DNA of 49,880 nucleotides from DASSLY01 sp035689185 (GCA_035689185.1 DASSLY010000026.1:1-49880), one strand, 5' to 3'. Shown: positions 7,327 through 16,506, counted from the stretch's first letter. A program made the numbers and translations. The notes: generated by a model not told the origin, from the sequence alone.

Positions 7327-8754
7327 GTGGTCGCCCCGCCGCCCAGCCGGGTGGACCCTGTCGTCCGGGCTGCTACTCAGGTGGTTGGCGGCCCGCTGGG
7401 CCGCTACGCCTCGGCCCGCGCCGTGACGGCCTGGCAGCCGGTCGCGGTCGTGCTGCTGGCGCTCGGGTCGCTGGCCATGGCCGGCGCGGTACTGCAGAAG
7501 GCCCACTGCCTGCGGGTCGGGTGGAGCACCCCGGACCAGTTCTGGCACGCCTGCTACTCCGACCTGCCGGTGCTCTACCGCAGTTCCGGCCTGATCGACG
7601 GCGTGCTGCCGTTCGCTCAGGGCGACGGGGCCCGGCCGTTGGGGCAGCCGGTGCTGGCCAGCGGCGCCATGTGGCTGGTCGGCTCCGTCGTGCCGGACGG
7701 CTCGGTGCTGGCCCGCACCCAGTGGTACTTCGGCCTGTGGGCGGCCGTGCTCACCGCCGTGCTCGCGGTGGCGGTGGTGGCGGTGGTCCGGCTCGCGCGC
7801 CGCGACCGCTGGTCGGCCGCCCATCTGGCGATCAGCCCGGTGCTGGTCACCACCGGGCTGGTGTCGGTAGACCTGCTGGCCGTGATGCTCTGCTGCCTGG
7901 GCCTGTGGGCCTGGGGACGGCAGCGCGTGGTCCTGGCCGGGCTGCTGATGGGACTCGCGGTGGCGACCCGCAGCTATCCGCTGGTCGTGCTCGTGGCGCT
8001 CGGGCTGCTGTGCCTGCGCGCGGGGGCGGTGTGGGCCTGGGCCCGGCTGATGGCCTGGGCGGTGGCGGGGTTCGCCGTGGTCGTCGTACCGGTCGCGGTC
8101 AGCTGGCCCGACGCCGCGCTCGCCCCGTATGCCGCGTGGTGGCGCGCCGGCGCCGGGTACGGCTCACCATGGTTGGTCCCGCAGCTGCTGTCGCAGCTGC
8201 GGGCCGTTCCGCTGGTGCCGCAGCTGAGCTGGATGCGGCTGCCGGGCTTCCTGGCGGAGCCCATCCCCGACGGCGCGGTCGGTGCGCTCGCGGTGACCGG
8301 CTGGGTGCTGGCCCTGGCCGTCGGCGCGGTGTTGGCGTTGTCCTCGGCCCGGCGGCCCACGGTGGCCGAGCTGAGCCTGGTGATGCTGGTCGTGGTCGTC
8401 GTCACCGGCAAGGCGGCGCCCGTGCAGGCCGCGCTGTGGTTGCTGCCCTTCGTGGCGCTCACCGCCCAGCGCTGGGGTGACCACCTGGTCTGGGCGGGTG
8501 CCGAGATCGTGTCCTTCCTCGCGGTGTGGCTCTACATCGCCGGCCTGACCAATGCCGACCGCGGCCTGCCCCCGCACGTGTACGCGATGTTGCTGTCGGT
8601 CCGGCTCGGCACCCTGGTCTACCTGGCTGTGCTCACGTGGCAGCGCGCGCGCCGTCGCCCTGTGGTCGGCGGCGAGGAGCAGGCGGAGGAGCTCGACGAC
8701 GCGGCCGGCCCGCTGGCCGGGCAGCCGGACCGGCTGCTGGTCCGGTTCACCTAG
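7327..8754 (+). CDS. Multi-spanning membrane protein, GT-C / DUF2029-like mannosyltransferase candidate
   Basis: The protein has 475 aa with roughly ten or more hydrophobic segments. An extracytoplasmic loop after the first helix contains YSDLPVLYRSSGL and QGDGARPLGQP, a layout seen in polyprenol-phosphate-dependent GT-C mannosyltransferases and in the Rv0051-type protein found at this position in Mycobacterium. The GTG start at 7327 lies 2 bp after the PBP stop, so translation is probably coupled. The likely role is transfer of mannose or another sugar to an envelope glycan. The family assignment rests on topology and synteny, not on a visible catalytic motif. Confidence 0.8.
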   Translation: MVAPPPSRVDPVVRAATQVVGGPLGRYASARAVTAWQPVAVVLLALGSLAMAGAVLQKAHCLRVGWSTPDQFWHACYSDLPVLYRSSGLIDGVLPFAQGDGARPLGQPVLASGAMWLVGSVVPDGSVLARTQWYFGLWAAVLTAVLAVAVVAVVRLARRDRWSAAHLAISPVLVTTGLVSVDLLAVMLCCLGLWAWGRQRVVLAGLLMGLAVATRSYPLVVLVALGLLCLRAGAVWAWARLMAWAVAGFAVVVVPVAVSWPDAALAPYAAWWRAGAGYGSPWLVPQLLSQLRAVPLVPQLSWMRLPGFLAEPIPDGAVGALAVTGWVLALAVGAVLALSSARRPTVAELSLVMLVVVVVTGKAAPVQAALWLLPFVALTAQRWGDHLVWAGAEIVSFLAVWLYIAGLTNADRGLPPHVYAMLLSVRLGTLVYLAVLTWQRARRRPVVGGEEQAEELDDAAGPLAGQPDRLLVRFT

Positions 8755-8771
8755 CGGGATCGACAGCCGCC

Positions 8772-9101
8772 TCAGAGGAACGTCGTGCCACACGGGCAGG
8801 TCAGCGGGCCGCTGTGCAGGTACCGGTGCGTGCGGTCGCAGGACGGGCAGGCCCGGACCGGGGCGCCGCACCCGGCGCAGGCGCACTCGCGCCCCAGCGT
8901 CTGCAGGGCAAGGGCGAACCCGAGCGGGTTCCGCGCCACCGTCCACATTCCCCAGACGGCGCTCTGCGCCAGCAGCGTCAGTGCCAGGCGATGCGACTCC
9001 GACCGGCCGAGCTCCCGGTATCCCGGCCGGTCGCCGCACCATGGGCACACCTGGTCGGCCAGCCGCCCGAGCGGCCGGGTCCCCGCCGGCGTCAGCGGCA
9101 T
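8772..9101 (-). CDS. Small cysteine-rich zinc-ribbon protein, 109 aa
   Basis: The ATG at 9101 is preceded by GGGAG. Nine cysteines are arranged as CPWC near residues 19-22, then CACAGC, CPSC and TCPC toward the C-terminus, the pattern of paired zinc ribbons or knuckles. Between them lies a mostly helical hydrophobic stretch (LALTLLAQSAVWGMW), possibly membrane-associated. Its start overlaps the end of the upstream lipoprotein gene by 10 nt, so they are likely co-expressed. I do not recognise a family function. The frame remains open upstream of 9101, but that part is antisense to the LuxR gene. Confidence 0.7.
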   Translation of the reverse strand: MPLTPAGTRPLGRLADQVCPWCGDRPGYRELGRSESHRLALTLLAQSAVWGMWTVARNPLGFALALQTLGRECACAGCGAPVRACPSCDRTHRYLHSGPLTCPCGTTFL

Positions 9102-9325
9102 GACCCGCTCCCGCAGCGCGCCCCCGCCGCCGCTCCGCCGACGGCCGCTCCGCCGCCGGCCACCGCGCCCGAGACCTTCGCCACGTCGCGGCCGACCTGG
9201 CTGCCCGCCTTGTCCGCCACGGCGCAACTGGACAGCCCGACGATCGTCAACCCGGCTGCGATCAGCCCGGCAAGCGGCGCCGCCAGCCGTCGGCGGGAGT
9301 CTCGCGTCATCGAGGAAGCGTTCAT
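9092..9325 (-). CDS. Small lipoprotein, 77 aa
   Basis: The ATG at 9325 has a strong ribosome site (GGAAGGAGAGGG). An N-terminal basic region is followed by a hydrophobic segment and the lipobox LSSC, so the mature protein is probably lipid-anchored outside the membrane. The remaining about 40 residues are rich in Gly and Ala with a Cys pair near the C-terminus (GARCGSGSC). It is divergent from the LAL regulator gene that starts 134 bp away, and overlaps the zinc-ribbon gene downstream. Function unknown. Confidence 0.75.
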   Translation of the reverse strand: MNASSMTRDSRRRLAAPLAGLIAAGLTIVGLSSCAVADKAGSQVGRDVAKVSGAVAGGGAAVGGAAAGARCGSGSCR

Positions 9326-9459
9326 GGCCACCCTCTCCTTCCGGGCGCCCGGGCCGTCCGGTACGCCTCGTCGGCGTCGACGGTAGGTACCGGCACGCAT
9401 GGGGCACATCGTGGAAAAACGCCACGACCGGCACGCGTGGTCGGTGCCACGCTGGTGAC

Positions 9460-12024
9460 GTGCTGAGCGGACGTGAGGACGACGTGCTGGCCGTGACCAC
9501 ACGGCTGGTCGACCTCGGCACGGTCGTGGTCACCGGGGAACCGGGGATCGGCAAGACCAGCGTGCTCGACGCTGCGGTGGCGACGCTCACCCGCGCCGGC
9601 CGGGGGACCGCGCCGGCGGGGCCGCCCGTAGGGCCGGTATGTCGCGGGGCCGGGTTCGCCACCCTGCGCTGGCAGTCGCTGCTCCCGCTGCAGCACGCAC
9701 TCGGCACGGCCCTGCAGGCCGGCGACGCCGTGCGGACGGCCGCCGAGGCCCGCCGGCGGGTGGGCGCCGGGCTGCTGGTCGTCGACGACGCGCACTGGGC
9801 CGACGAGGAGACCCGGCAGGTGCTGGTCCTGCTCGTGGACCATGTGCGGCTGCTGGTGGCAGTCCGTTCGACCGACCTGGTGGGCGAGCGGCTGGGCGCT
9901 GAGCTGGCCGCAGCCGGGGCCGCAGTGCAGCACCTGCAGCCACTGCCCGAGCATGCCGCTCTGCGCATGGTGCAGGCGCTGCGCCCGGACCTGGACGTGC
10001 CCACCACCCGCGACGTGCTGCGCCGCGGCGCGGGGAACCCGCTGCTTCTGCGGGAGCTGTCCCGAACCGGCGGGGTGTCGCCCAGTCTGCGGCTGACCCT
10101 GGCTGCGCGGCTGCGCGGGCTGGGGCCGACGGCGAGGTCGACGTTCTCCCTCCTCGCGGTGGTCGGCCGCCCGGTGCCGCTGCCCGACCTCGGCCGGGCG
10201 CGAGACGAGCTGGACGAGCTGGAGCGGACCGGACTGGTCACGGTGCGCGAAGGGTCGGCGACCGTGACCCATCCGCTGCTCGGTGAGCTCTGCGTGGAGC
10301 AGCTGGACGGCGACGACCGGCTCGCCCTGCACGACCGCGCCGCAGGGCTGCCGCTCCGCGCCGGGGAACGGGCCCGCCATCTGCTCGCGGCCGGGCGCCA
10401 CGACGCGGGCTACCGGCTGGCCCTGACCGCCGCTGCCGAAGCCACGTCCCCCGGCGAGCGCGGCGGCCACCTGGCCGTGGCCGCCGAGTGCGCCGCCAGC
10501 GCCGACCGCCGTTGCGAGCTGCGCTTCGAGGCGGCGGAGGCGTTCCTGTCGGCAGGTGAGGAGAGCCACGCCGTCCGGCTGCTCGACGGGCCGGTGCCCA
10601 CCGATCCCGACCGGCGCCTGCGCCTGTACCTGTTGCAGTCACAGACCGCGTGGGCGGTGGGGGAGCACGAGCGGTCCGCCCGGGCGCTGGACCAGGCCGA
10701 TCAGGTGCTCGCCGCCATGGAGCGGTCGGGGCGCGACGCCAGCGGCGGACGGCTGAAGGTGCAGCTGGCCCGGGCGCGGCACGCGCTGCTCGCTGACGGC
10801 AACTCCGAGCGGGCCGTCGCCGTGGCCCGGGAGGCGGCGGCGCTGGCCCGCCGCCTGGGCAGCAGCGAGCTGCCAAGGGCGCAGTACCTGCTGGGCAGCG
10901 CCCTGGGCCTGGCCGGTGGCGCGGGCTACCGGCTGCACCTCACCGAAGCCATCCGGGGCGCCCGCCAGAACGGCGACCACGACCTGGAGCTGCGCGCGGG
11001 CAACAACTTGGTGGCCACCCACGAGCTGGCCGGAGACCACGACGAGGGGCGCACGCTGGCCGCCGCCCTCGCCGCCCGCGCCGAGCAGCTGCGCCTGGGT
11101 GCCTACGTCACGCAGTTCCGGGCGACCGCGGCCAACCTGGACATGCTTGACGGCCGCTGCGAGGCGGCGTTGGCCAGCTGCGACGAGCTGCTGAACGGCA
11201 TTCTGGAGAACCGCACCCGAGACCAGCTGGAGGTCACCCGCACGATTGCGCTGGTGGACCTGGGCCGGTTCGAGCAGGCCCGTGCGCAGATCGCGCGCTC
11301 GTTGACCACCGCGGTCGACGACGCGCTCGGCCGGGCGCAGTTCAGTTATCTCGACGCGGAGATCGATCTCATGCTCGGCCGCCCGAAGGATTGCCTGGAC
11401 CGCCTGGACGCGCTCGCCGAGCAGGTCGGCGGGACCGAGCTCGGCTCCTTCGTGCGGCTGACCCGCGTCCGCGCCCTGGCAGACCTCGGGCAGGTGGAGG
11501 ACTCCACCGACGCCTGGCCGCGCATCCCGTTCTTCCACGCAGCCCCGGTCGAGGGCGAGGCCGCTCGGGCCATGGTGAACGGCGAGTACCTGGCCTCGGC
11601 AGAGCTGTTCGACCAGGCGGCTGTGCAGTGGCAGCGGCACTACGTTCGCAGCGCGACCTACTGCGGCTGGCAGTCGGGGGTGGCCCTGCTGCGCGCCGAC
11701 GACCCGATGGCGGCGGCCCACCGCCTGGAGTCCGTCGAGGCCGAGGTGGAACGACTGGGTATGGCGTGGCAGCTCGCTCGGGTGCGCCAGAGCCTGCGCC
11801 AGGCGGGGGTGCGCCGGTCCGCGCGGGGCGGCCGCACCGGCCAGGGCCTGACCGGGCGCGAGGCCGAGGTGCTGCGCCTGGCGTCGGCGGGGCTGCGCAA
11901 CGGCGACATCGCCGCCCGCCTCGGCCTCGCGCGCCGGACCGTCGAGACCCAGCTGGCCGCCGCGAGCGCGAAGCTCGGCGCCACCTCGCGTCATGTCGCC
12001 GGGACACGCTTGGAACAGCCGTGA
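9460..12024 (+). CDS. LuxR-family ATP-binding regulator of LAL type, 854 aa
   Basis: Start GTG at 9460. The N-terminal STAND-type ATPase has Walker A GEPGIGKTS (residues 26-34) and Walker B LLVVDDAHWADEE (Asp109-Asp110). A long helical, TPR/MalT-like sensor region follows (about 330-780). The C-terminal LuxR-type HTH spans about 797-848 (LTGREAEVLRLAS, then NGDIAARLGLARRTVETQL). LAL regulators bind an inducer through the helical region, then ATP, and activate transcription as oligomers. The stop overlaps the start of the next HTH gene (GTGA), and the large 839-residue protein follows, so that protein is a reasonable target. Residues 1-25 are short for a LAL N-terminus, so a slightly different start is possible. 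Confidence 0.93.
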   Translation: MLSGREDDVLAVTTRLVDLGTVVVTGEPGIGKTSVLDAAVATLTRAGRGTAPAGPPVGPVCRGAGFATLRWQSLLPLQHALGTALQAGDAVRTAAEARRRVGAGLLVVDDAHWADEETRQVLVLLVDHVRLLVAVRSTDLVGERLGAELAAAGAAVQHLQPLPEHAALRMVQALRPDLDVPTTRDVLRRGAGNPLLLRELSRTGGVSPSLRLTLAARLRGLGPTARSTFSLLAVVGRPVPLPDLGRARDELDELERTGLVTVREGSATVTHPLLGELCVEQLDGDDRLALHDRAAGLPLRAGERARHLLAAGRHDAGYRLALTAAAEATSPGERGGHLAVAAECAASADRRCELRFEAAEAFLSAGEESHAVRLLDGPVPTDPDRRLRLYLLQSQTAWAVGEHERSARALDQADQVLAAMERSGRDASGGRLKVQLARARHALLADGNSERAVAVAREAAALARRLGSSELPRAQYLLGSALGLAGGAGYRLHLTEAIRGARQNGDHDLELRAGNNLVATHELAGDHDEGRTLAAALAARAEQLRLGAYVTQFRATAANLDMLDGRCEAALASCDELLNGILENRTRDQLEVTRTIALVDLGRFEQARAQIARSLTTAVDDALGRAQFSYLDAEIDLMLGRPKDCLDRLDALAEQVGGTELGSFVRLTRVRALADLGQVEDSTDAWPRIPFFHAAPVEGEAARAMVNGEYLASAELFDQAAVQWQRHYVRSATYCGWQSGVALLRADDPMAAAHRLESVEAEVERLGMAWQLARVRQSLRQAGVRRSARGGRTGQGLTGREAEVLRLASAGLRNGDIAARLGLARRTVETQLAAASAKLGATSRHVAGTRLEQP

Positions 12025-12626
12025 GACCCCTGGTCGCGGTGGAGGGGGACGATCGGCAGTTCCGGGCGACCTGGGCCATGCTGTGCCGCGACGGGTGGAC
12101 CGTCGTCGGCGGGCTCCCACCCCAGCCGGCCGGTCGTGACGTCGGCACCGGCGTTCACGCGGAGGCCCGCGTCGACGCCCGGCTCGTCCACGCGGGCGTG
12201 GTCGACTCGCCCGCCTCCGCCGGCGAGGCGCTTCTCGCGGCGCTGACCGGCGCCGGGGTGCTGCTGCACGCCGTGGCGCCGCGGGCCGTGCTCGACCTGC
12301 TGTACCAGGACCTCGCCCATCTGGGGCCTCTCGAGGTGTGGGCCGCCCGGGAGGAGCAGGAGCGGCAGGACGCGCTGGCAACGGCGACGACACCAGCCCG
12401 GCCCGCCGCTGGTGTCCTGCCGCCCGAGCAGCAGCAGATCCTGCGGCTGCTGCTCGCCGGACACACGCTCGCCCAGGCGGCGCACCGGCTGTCCGTCTCG
12501 CGACGCACGGCGGACCGACGGGTGGCCGCGGCCCGGCGCTTCTTCGGCGCCAGCTCGACTGCGGCCGCGTTGCGGGCTGCCCGCGACCAGCTGGGCGACG
12601 CGCCACGGAGGCTCCCTGAGGGCTAG
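12021..12626 (+). CDS. Putative HTH regulatory protein (LuxR-like C-terminus), 201 aa
   Basis: The GTG at 12021 overlaps the LAL gene stop by 4 bp, so expression is coupled. The N-terminal about 120 residues start LVAVEGDDRQFRATW and may be a degenerate receiver-like or ligand domain, but no phosphoacceptor pattern is convincing. The C-terminal part, LPPEQQQILRLLLAGHTLAQ then HRLSVSRRTADRRVAAA, has the spacing of a LuxR-type HTH, with altered recognition residues. It probably acts with the LAL protein. Exact role unknown. Confidence 0.8.
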   Translation: MRPLVAVEGDDRQFRATWAMLCRDGWTVVGGLPPQPAGRDVGTGVHAEARVDARLVHAGVVDSPASAGEALLAALTGAGVLLHAVAPRAVLDLLYQDLAHLGPLEVWAAREEQERQDALATATTPARPAAGVLPPEQQQILRLLLAGHTLAQAAHRLSVSRRTADRRVAAARRFFGASSTAAALRAARDQLGDAPRRLPEG

Positions 12627-12774
12627 CCGTGGCGCAGCCGCGGTCCACCGGGTACAGCGCGACCTGGCGTCCTTCCACGATGTGCCGTCCGCCGCGCCGT
12701 CCCTACCGTCGAGTCGACCGGCCGGTGGGAGGCGGACCCCGCCGGCGACTCGAGGACCAGGGAAGGACAGGCAG

Positions 12775-15294
12775 ATGGCACGTGCACTCTTCGTCCGGGA
12801 GGAAGTCCACCTCTCCGACGCGATCGAGCAGAAACTGCTCACCTTCGCCCGCTCCAGCGGGCTGCAGACCGGCGACACCCTCGTGGTGGCGGCCTTCCGC
12901 ATCACCGCGGATCCCGGGTATGTCTTCGACCTCCGTGACCCGGCGGACCCGGCATACCAGCTGAACCTGACACTTCTCGCGGATCGGGTCGAGGCCACCA
13001 ACCTCGTCGTCGACCTGTCCGGTGACCAAGGAACGGGCGTGGCCGCGACCGGCGGCGGCGGGCGGGTGGCTCAGGTCTACGGGCGTCAGCTCGCCCCGGG
13101 CCTGGCCGTCCGCGCCGACGGCGGCAAGGGCGGGGTCGGCGCGGACGGCCAGCCCGGCGACGACGGCTACTACACCATGTCCGAAGACCCTCGCGGCAAG
13201 CCGGTGTTCGAGTACGAGCCGCCGAAGCCGGGGGGTCAGGGCGGGCCTGGCGGAGCCGGCGGACCGGGAGGAACCACCTCGCTGTTCTGGTCCGGCGGCG
13301 CCGTGCCCGTCGCGTCGGCCTCGGCAGGCGCGGGAGGTGACGGCGGGCACGGTGGCCATGGCGGACGCGGGCCAATCGACCCGCATGGCAACAAGCGCCC
13401 CGACGCCACAGATGGGCAGGACGGACCGGCCGGCCTGCGCGGCCTGGCCGGGAACGTCTCGGCGGCGCAGCTGGACGGTCCCGACTTCTGGTCGGCGGTC
13501 CGCGCCGTCCTCGGCGAGGACCTGCTCGCCAGCGCTCGTCACTGGCTGGCGACCGCCGCATACCGCTACCGCCAGGTGCACGGCGGGCCGACGCCGGCGG
13601 AGGCGGACACCGTCCTCGGGCTGCTCGACCTGGTCACCTGGGCGTTCCCCGGCCAGCCCGACGCTGTGCGGTTGCGGGCCCAGTTCCTCGACGGAGACAC
13701 GGTGTTGGGCCTGTCCCGCAACGTGGACGTGCTGCCCGACTTCGAGCGGATGCAGGCGACGCTGGACTCCTACCACGCCTGGATCGACCCGTTGTTCGCG
13801 GACGCCAAGGACCTCCTCCTGTCCTCGAACACCTCCGCGTTCGACCAGGCCCAGCTGGCCGCGCAGCTGCGCACCTTCGAGGCGAACCGCAGGCTGCTCC
13901 GGTTCTCGGCGCTGGACGCCGAGGAGGACGTGGCCGGCGCGCAGCGGGAGCTGGACGGCGCCCGGGCGTTGTGGTCGGCCGCGGCTGCCGAGGTCGAGCG
14001 CCGGCGGGACGCCCTTCAGGCGCCGATCGACTGGGGCGGGATCGTCGTGGTCGGGCTGTTCAAGGTGGTCGGCTTCGTCCTGTCCCTGTACGAGCCGACG
14101 GCGGGGAAGCTGGTCAGCTCGGTGCCTGACTACCTGGTGCTCGGCAACACCGCCCTCACCGTGTCCGACGCCGAGATCTCGGTCCTCACCAAGGCCATCG
14201 ACTCCGGCGCCACGGCGGCCTCAGGGCTGAAGAGACTGGTGACCGCCCAAGGCGAGGTGACCTGGGCCAGCGTCGCGAACGACGCGGGACAGGCCGTCAT
14301 CAGCTTCGCCCAGTTTGCCAAGGACCTGGACTCCGCAGGCGGCGACGAGGACCTGAAGAAGCTGGTCAAGGAGCTCACCTACCGGCTGCAGGAGGTGCTC
14401 GCGGCCCGGGGCCGGTTGGCCTCGGCGATCCGGCGAGCCGCCCTGGCCACCCAGCGGGAGGCCGTCGCCGCGGCCGACCAGGCCCGCTACGCGACCCTGC
14501 TGGCACAGGCGACGCAGAACACCTCGGTGCTGCGGGAAACGGCGCAGACACTTCTCGGCCTGGTCCGCCAGCACGGCGACACGATGCTGCGGGAGAAGTT
14601 CCGCGCCGCCAGGGCAGTGGAGATCTACCGGCTTACCGACGAGTCGGCCACCATGGCCGCCGACCGGTGGCACCTCCACCCGGACGTGGAGCTGGACTAC
14701 CTGCAGGGCTTCCTGGACGGCGCCGGCTACGTCAGCAGGCTGCTGCTCACCGACGGCGACCTGTCGCTGGCCCAGCTGCGCGCCGACTTCGACCGGGCCG
14801 CGTCCCCCGACGTCCAGCTGGTCACCCACTACGTGACCATCGACGACCCGACCCGGCTCGCCCAGTTCCGCCAGCAGCTGTCCGCGACGTTCGAGGTGCT
14901 TCCCGAGGACCTGGTGGGCGACCGCTTCTCGGCCAAGGTCGTCAAGGCGGCGGTCACCCTGGACGGGGTGACCGCGGCGACGCCGTCGTTCCCGGTGAGC
15001 CTGGCTCACGGCGGCCGGTGCACCTACCTGCGGCCAGACGGCACGACGGTGAGCCAGATCCTGCAACCCCGGTTCGAGCTGGTCGAGGTGGCCACCACCG
15101 GGGCCGCGGGGACGGCGGTGGGGGCGGTCGCGGTCGACGACGACCACATCCAGCACTTCTGGCGCCGGGCGGTGGCCACGCAGTGGCGGGTCGCCATCGA
15201 GCCGGCGGTGGTCAACGAGGAGATGGTGGACCTGACCGGTCTGTCGGCGATCCGGGTAGCGCTGCGCTACGAGGCGGTCACCAAGCAGCCCTAG
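12775..15294 (+). CDS. Unrecognised 839-aa protein with collagen-like Gly-rich region and long helical domain
   Basis: Start ATG at 12775 with a GGAAGG site. Four segments are visible. Residues 1-105 are a beta-rich N-terminus. Residues about 110-225 are Gly-rich and low complexity (repeated GGxGG and GQDGPAG-like triplets). Residues about 235-650 are predicted helical with many Ala/Glu/Arg heptad-like stretches, interrupted near 421-440 by one strongly hydrophobic segment (GIVVVGLFKVVGFVLSL). The last 100-190 residues are beta-rich. No signal peptide is seen. A helical bundle with one buried hydrophobic hairpin recalls alpha-pore-forming toxins or Tc-toxin shafts, but I see no diagnostic motif. 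It follows two HTH regulators, which may control it. The function should be treated as unknown. Confidence 0.85.
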   Translation: MARALFVREEVHLSDAIEQKLLTFARSSGLQTGDTLVVAAFRITADPGYVFDLRDPADPAYQLNLTLLADRVEATNLVVDLSGDQGTGVAATGGGGRVAQVYGRQLAPGLAVRADGGKGGVGADGQPGDDGYYTMSEDPRGKPVFEYEPPKPGGQGGPGGAGGPGGTTSLFWSGGAVPVASASAGAGGDGGHGGHGGRGPIDPHGNKRPDATDGQDGPAGLRGLAGNVSAAQLDGPDFWSAVRAVLGEDLLASARHWLATAAYRYRQVHGGPTPAEADTVLGLLDLVTWAFPGQPDAVRLRAQFLDGDTVLGLSRNVDVLPDFERMQATLDSYHAWIDPLFADAKDLLLSSNTSAFDQAQLAAQLRTFEANRRLLRFSALDAEEDVAGAQRELDGARALWSAAAAEVERRRDALQAPIDWGGIVVVGLFKVVGFVLSLYEPTAGKLVSSVPDYLVLGNTALTVSDAEISVLTKAIDSGATAASGLKRLVTAQGEVTWASVANDAGQAVISFAQFAKDLDSAGGDEDLKKLVKELTYRLQEVLAARGRLASAIRRAALATQREAVAAADQARYATLLAQATQNTSVLRETAQTLLGLVRQHGDTMLREKFRAARAVEIYRLTDESATMAADRWHLHPDVELDYLQGFLDGAGYVSRLLLTDGDLSLAQLRADFDRAASPDVQLVTHYVTIDDPTRLAQFRQQLSATFEVLPEDLVGDRFSAKVVKAAVTLDGVTAATPSFPVSLAHGGRCTYLRPDGTTVSQILQPRFELVEVATTGAAGTAVGAVAVDDDHIQHFWRRAVATQWRVAIEPAVVNEEMVDLTGLSAIRVALRYEAVTKQP

Positions 15295-15525
15295 CTTCCA
15301 CGATCATTCCCTTCGGTATGTCGCCTGGCCCGGTCTCCGGGCCCGGCTGGCAGCTGCCGGCCCTGTGGACAGATTTCTCCCCGCGGTCGCGGAGCGGCTA
15401 CCCTCGTCGGGTTCGCCCCGCCATCGGCTCGTCTGGGCCGGCGGCCGGGAACGCGGACCGCTGCACAACCCTCCTGTCACGGACCGACCGTGACCGCTTG
15501 AGACCGAAGGAGGCGGGTCTTCCGC
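15295..15525 (+). promoter_or_regulatory. Leader of the rpsF operon, with hairpin
   Basis: A 231-bp gap before rpsF. GTCACGG (15476-15482) pairs with CCGTGAC (15488-15494) around ACCGA, and the loop side carries CCG triplets. The AAGGAGG ribosome site lies at about 15508. Hairpins with a conserved CCG in this place can be bound by the S6:S18 complex to autoregulate the operon; whether this one belongs to that class is uncertain. A DnaA-box-like TGTGGACAG lies at 15364-15372. Confidence 0.4.
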
Positions 15526-15813
15526 ATGCGTCAGTACGAACTCATGGTCATCCTCGATCCCGAGCTCGATGAGCGGACCGTCCAGCCGTCGCTGGACAAG
15601 TTCCTCACCGTCGTCACCAAGGACGGTGGCTCAGTGGACAAGGTCGACCTGTGGGGCCGCCGCCGGCTCGCCTACGACATCAACAAGAGGTCCGAGGGCA
15701 TCTACGCCGTCGTGAACTTCACGGCCGAGTCCGCCACCGCCAAGGAGCTGGACCGCCAGCTGGGCCTGAACGAGTCGGTGCTGCGGACCAAGCTGCTGCG
15801 CCCCGGCGCCTGA
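15526..15813 (+). CDS. rpsF: 30S ribosomal protein bS6
   Basis: The protein has 95 aa, standard length. It begins MRQYELMVILDPELDE, has the typical central block DLWGRRRLAYDINKRSEGIY, and ends in LLRPGA. It binds 16S rRNA in the 30S platform as a heterodimer with bS18, encoded two genes downstream. A strong AAGGAGG ribosome site precedes it. First gene of the rpsF-ssb-rpsR-rplI operon. Confidence 0.98.
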   Translation: MRQYELMVILDPELDERTVQPSLDKFLTVVTKDGGSVDKVDLWGRRRLAYDINKRSEGIYAVVNFTAESATAKELDRQLGLNESVLRTKLLRPGA

Positions 15814-15862
15814 GCGGCGCCCTCACAGCCCACGCCCGATACCCCCACGAACAGGAGCGTCC

Positions 15863-16435
15863 ATGGCCGGCGACACCGTCATCACCATCATCGGCAACCT
15901 CACCGGCGACCCGGAGCTGCGCTTCACCCCCTCCGGCGCGGCCGTCGCGAACTTCACCGTTGCCTCCACCCCGCGGCAGTTCGACCGGCAGGCCAACGAG
16001 TGGAAGGACGGGGAGACCCTGTTCATGCGCTGCTCGGTGTGGCGGGACGCGGCCGAGAACGTGGCCGAGTCCCTGCAACGCGGCTCCCGGGTGCTGGTCT
16101 CCGGGCGGCTGAAGTCGCGCTCGTATGAGACCAAGGAGGGCGAGAAGCGCACCGTCGTCGAGCTGGAGGTCGACGAGGTCGGACCCTCGCTGCGGTACGC
16201 CACCGCCAAGGTCAACCGCACCCAGCGCAGCAGCAGCGGCTTCGGTGGCGGCTCCGGCGGCTCGGCTGCCGGCTCCGGTGGATCGGGCGCCTCGGGCGGT
16301 TCGGGCGGCTCGGACAACGACCCCTGGGCGACCGGACCCAGCGCGGGGAGCGCGCCCGCCGCCTCCAGCGGCTCGGCCGGCTCGGCCGGCTCCGGGTGGA
16401 ACACCGGGCCGTCCTACGACGAGCCCCCCTTCTGA
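15863..16435 (+). CDS. ssb: Single-stranded DNA-binding protein
   Basis: The protein has 190 aa. The OB fold spans about residues 1-112 (ITIIGNLTGDPELRFTPSG, MRCSVWRDAAENVAESL, VLVSGRLKSRSYETKEG). A Gly/Ser-rich disordered linker follows, then the acidic tip ending DEPPF, which recruits DNA-metabolism partners. It acts as a tetramer on single-stranded DNA in replication and repair. It is placed between rpsF and rpsR as in most actinobacteria, with an AGGAG site before the ATG. Confidence 0.98.
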   Translation: MAGDTVITIIGNLTGDPELRFTPSGAAVANFTVASTPRQFDRQANEWKDGETLFMRCSVWRDAAENVAESLQRGSRVLVSGRLKSRSYETKEGEKRTVVELEVDEVGPSLRYATAKVNRTQRSSSGFGGGSGGSAAGSGGSGASGGSGGSDNDPWATGPSAGSAPAASSGSAGSAGSGWNTGPSYDEPPF

Positions 16436-16506
16436 CCCAACCACGACGCGCCCCCGCGCGCCCCCAGCCGCCAGCCCGGCGGCATACGACAGCAGTTCCC
16501 CACCAT

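Noticed and set aside
8772..10241. 489-codon minus-strand frame as one gene
   Set aside because: Upstream of 9101 it is antisense to the LuxR regulator and low complexity (Ser/Arg-rich). Only the Cys-rich C-terminal 109 residues look real, with their own ribosome site.
13100..13440. PE_PGRS-like protein
   Set aside because: The Gly-rich segment resembles PGRS repeats, but there is no PE domain and the stretch is short and central.
12775..15294. Tc-type insecticidal toxin component
   Set aside because: There is no partner TcB/TcC gene nearby and no RHS repeats. Similarity is limited to general helical layout, so it is left as unknown.
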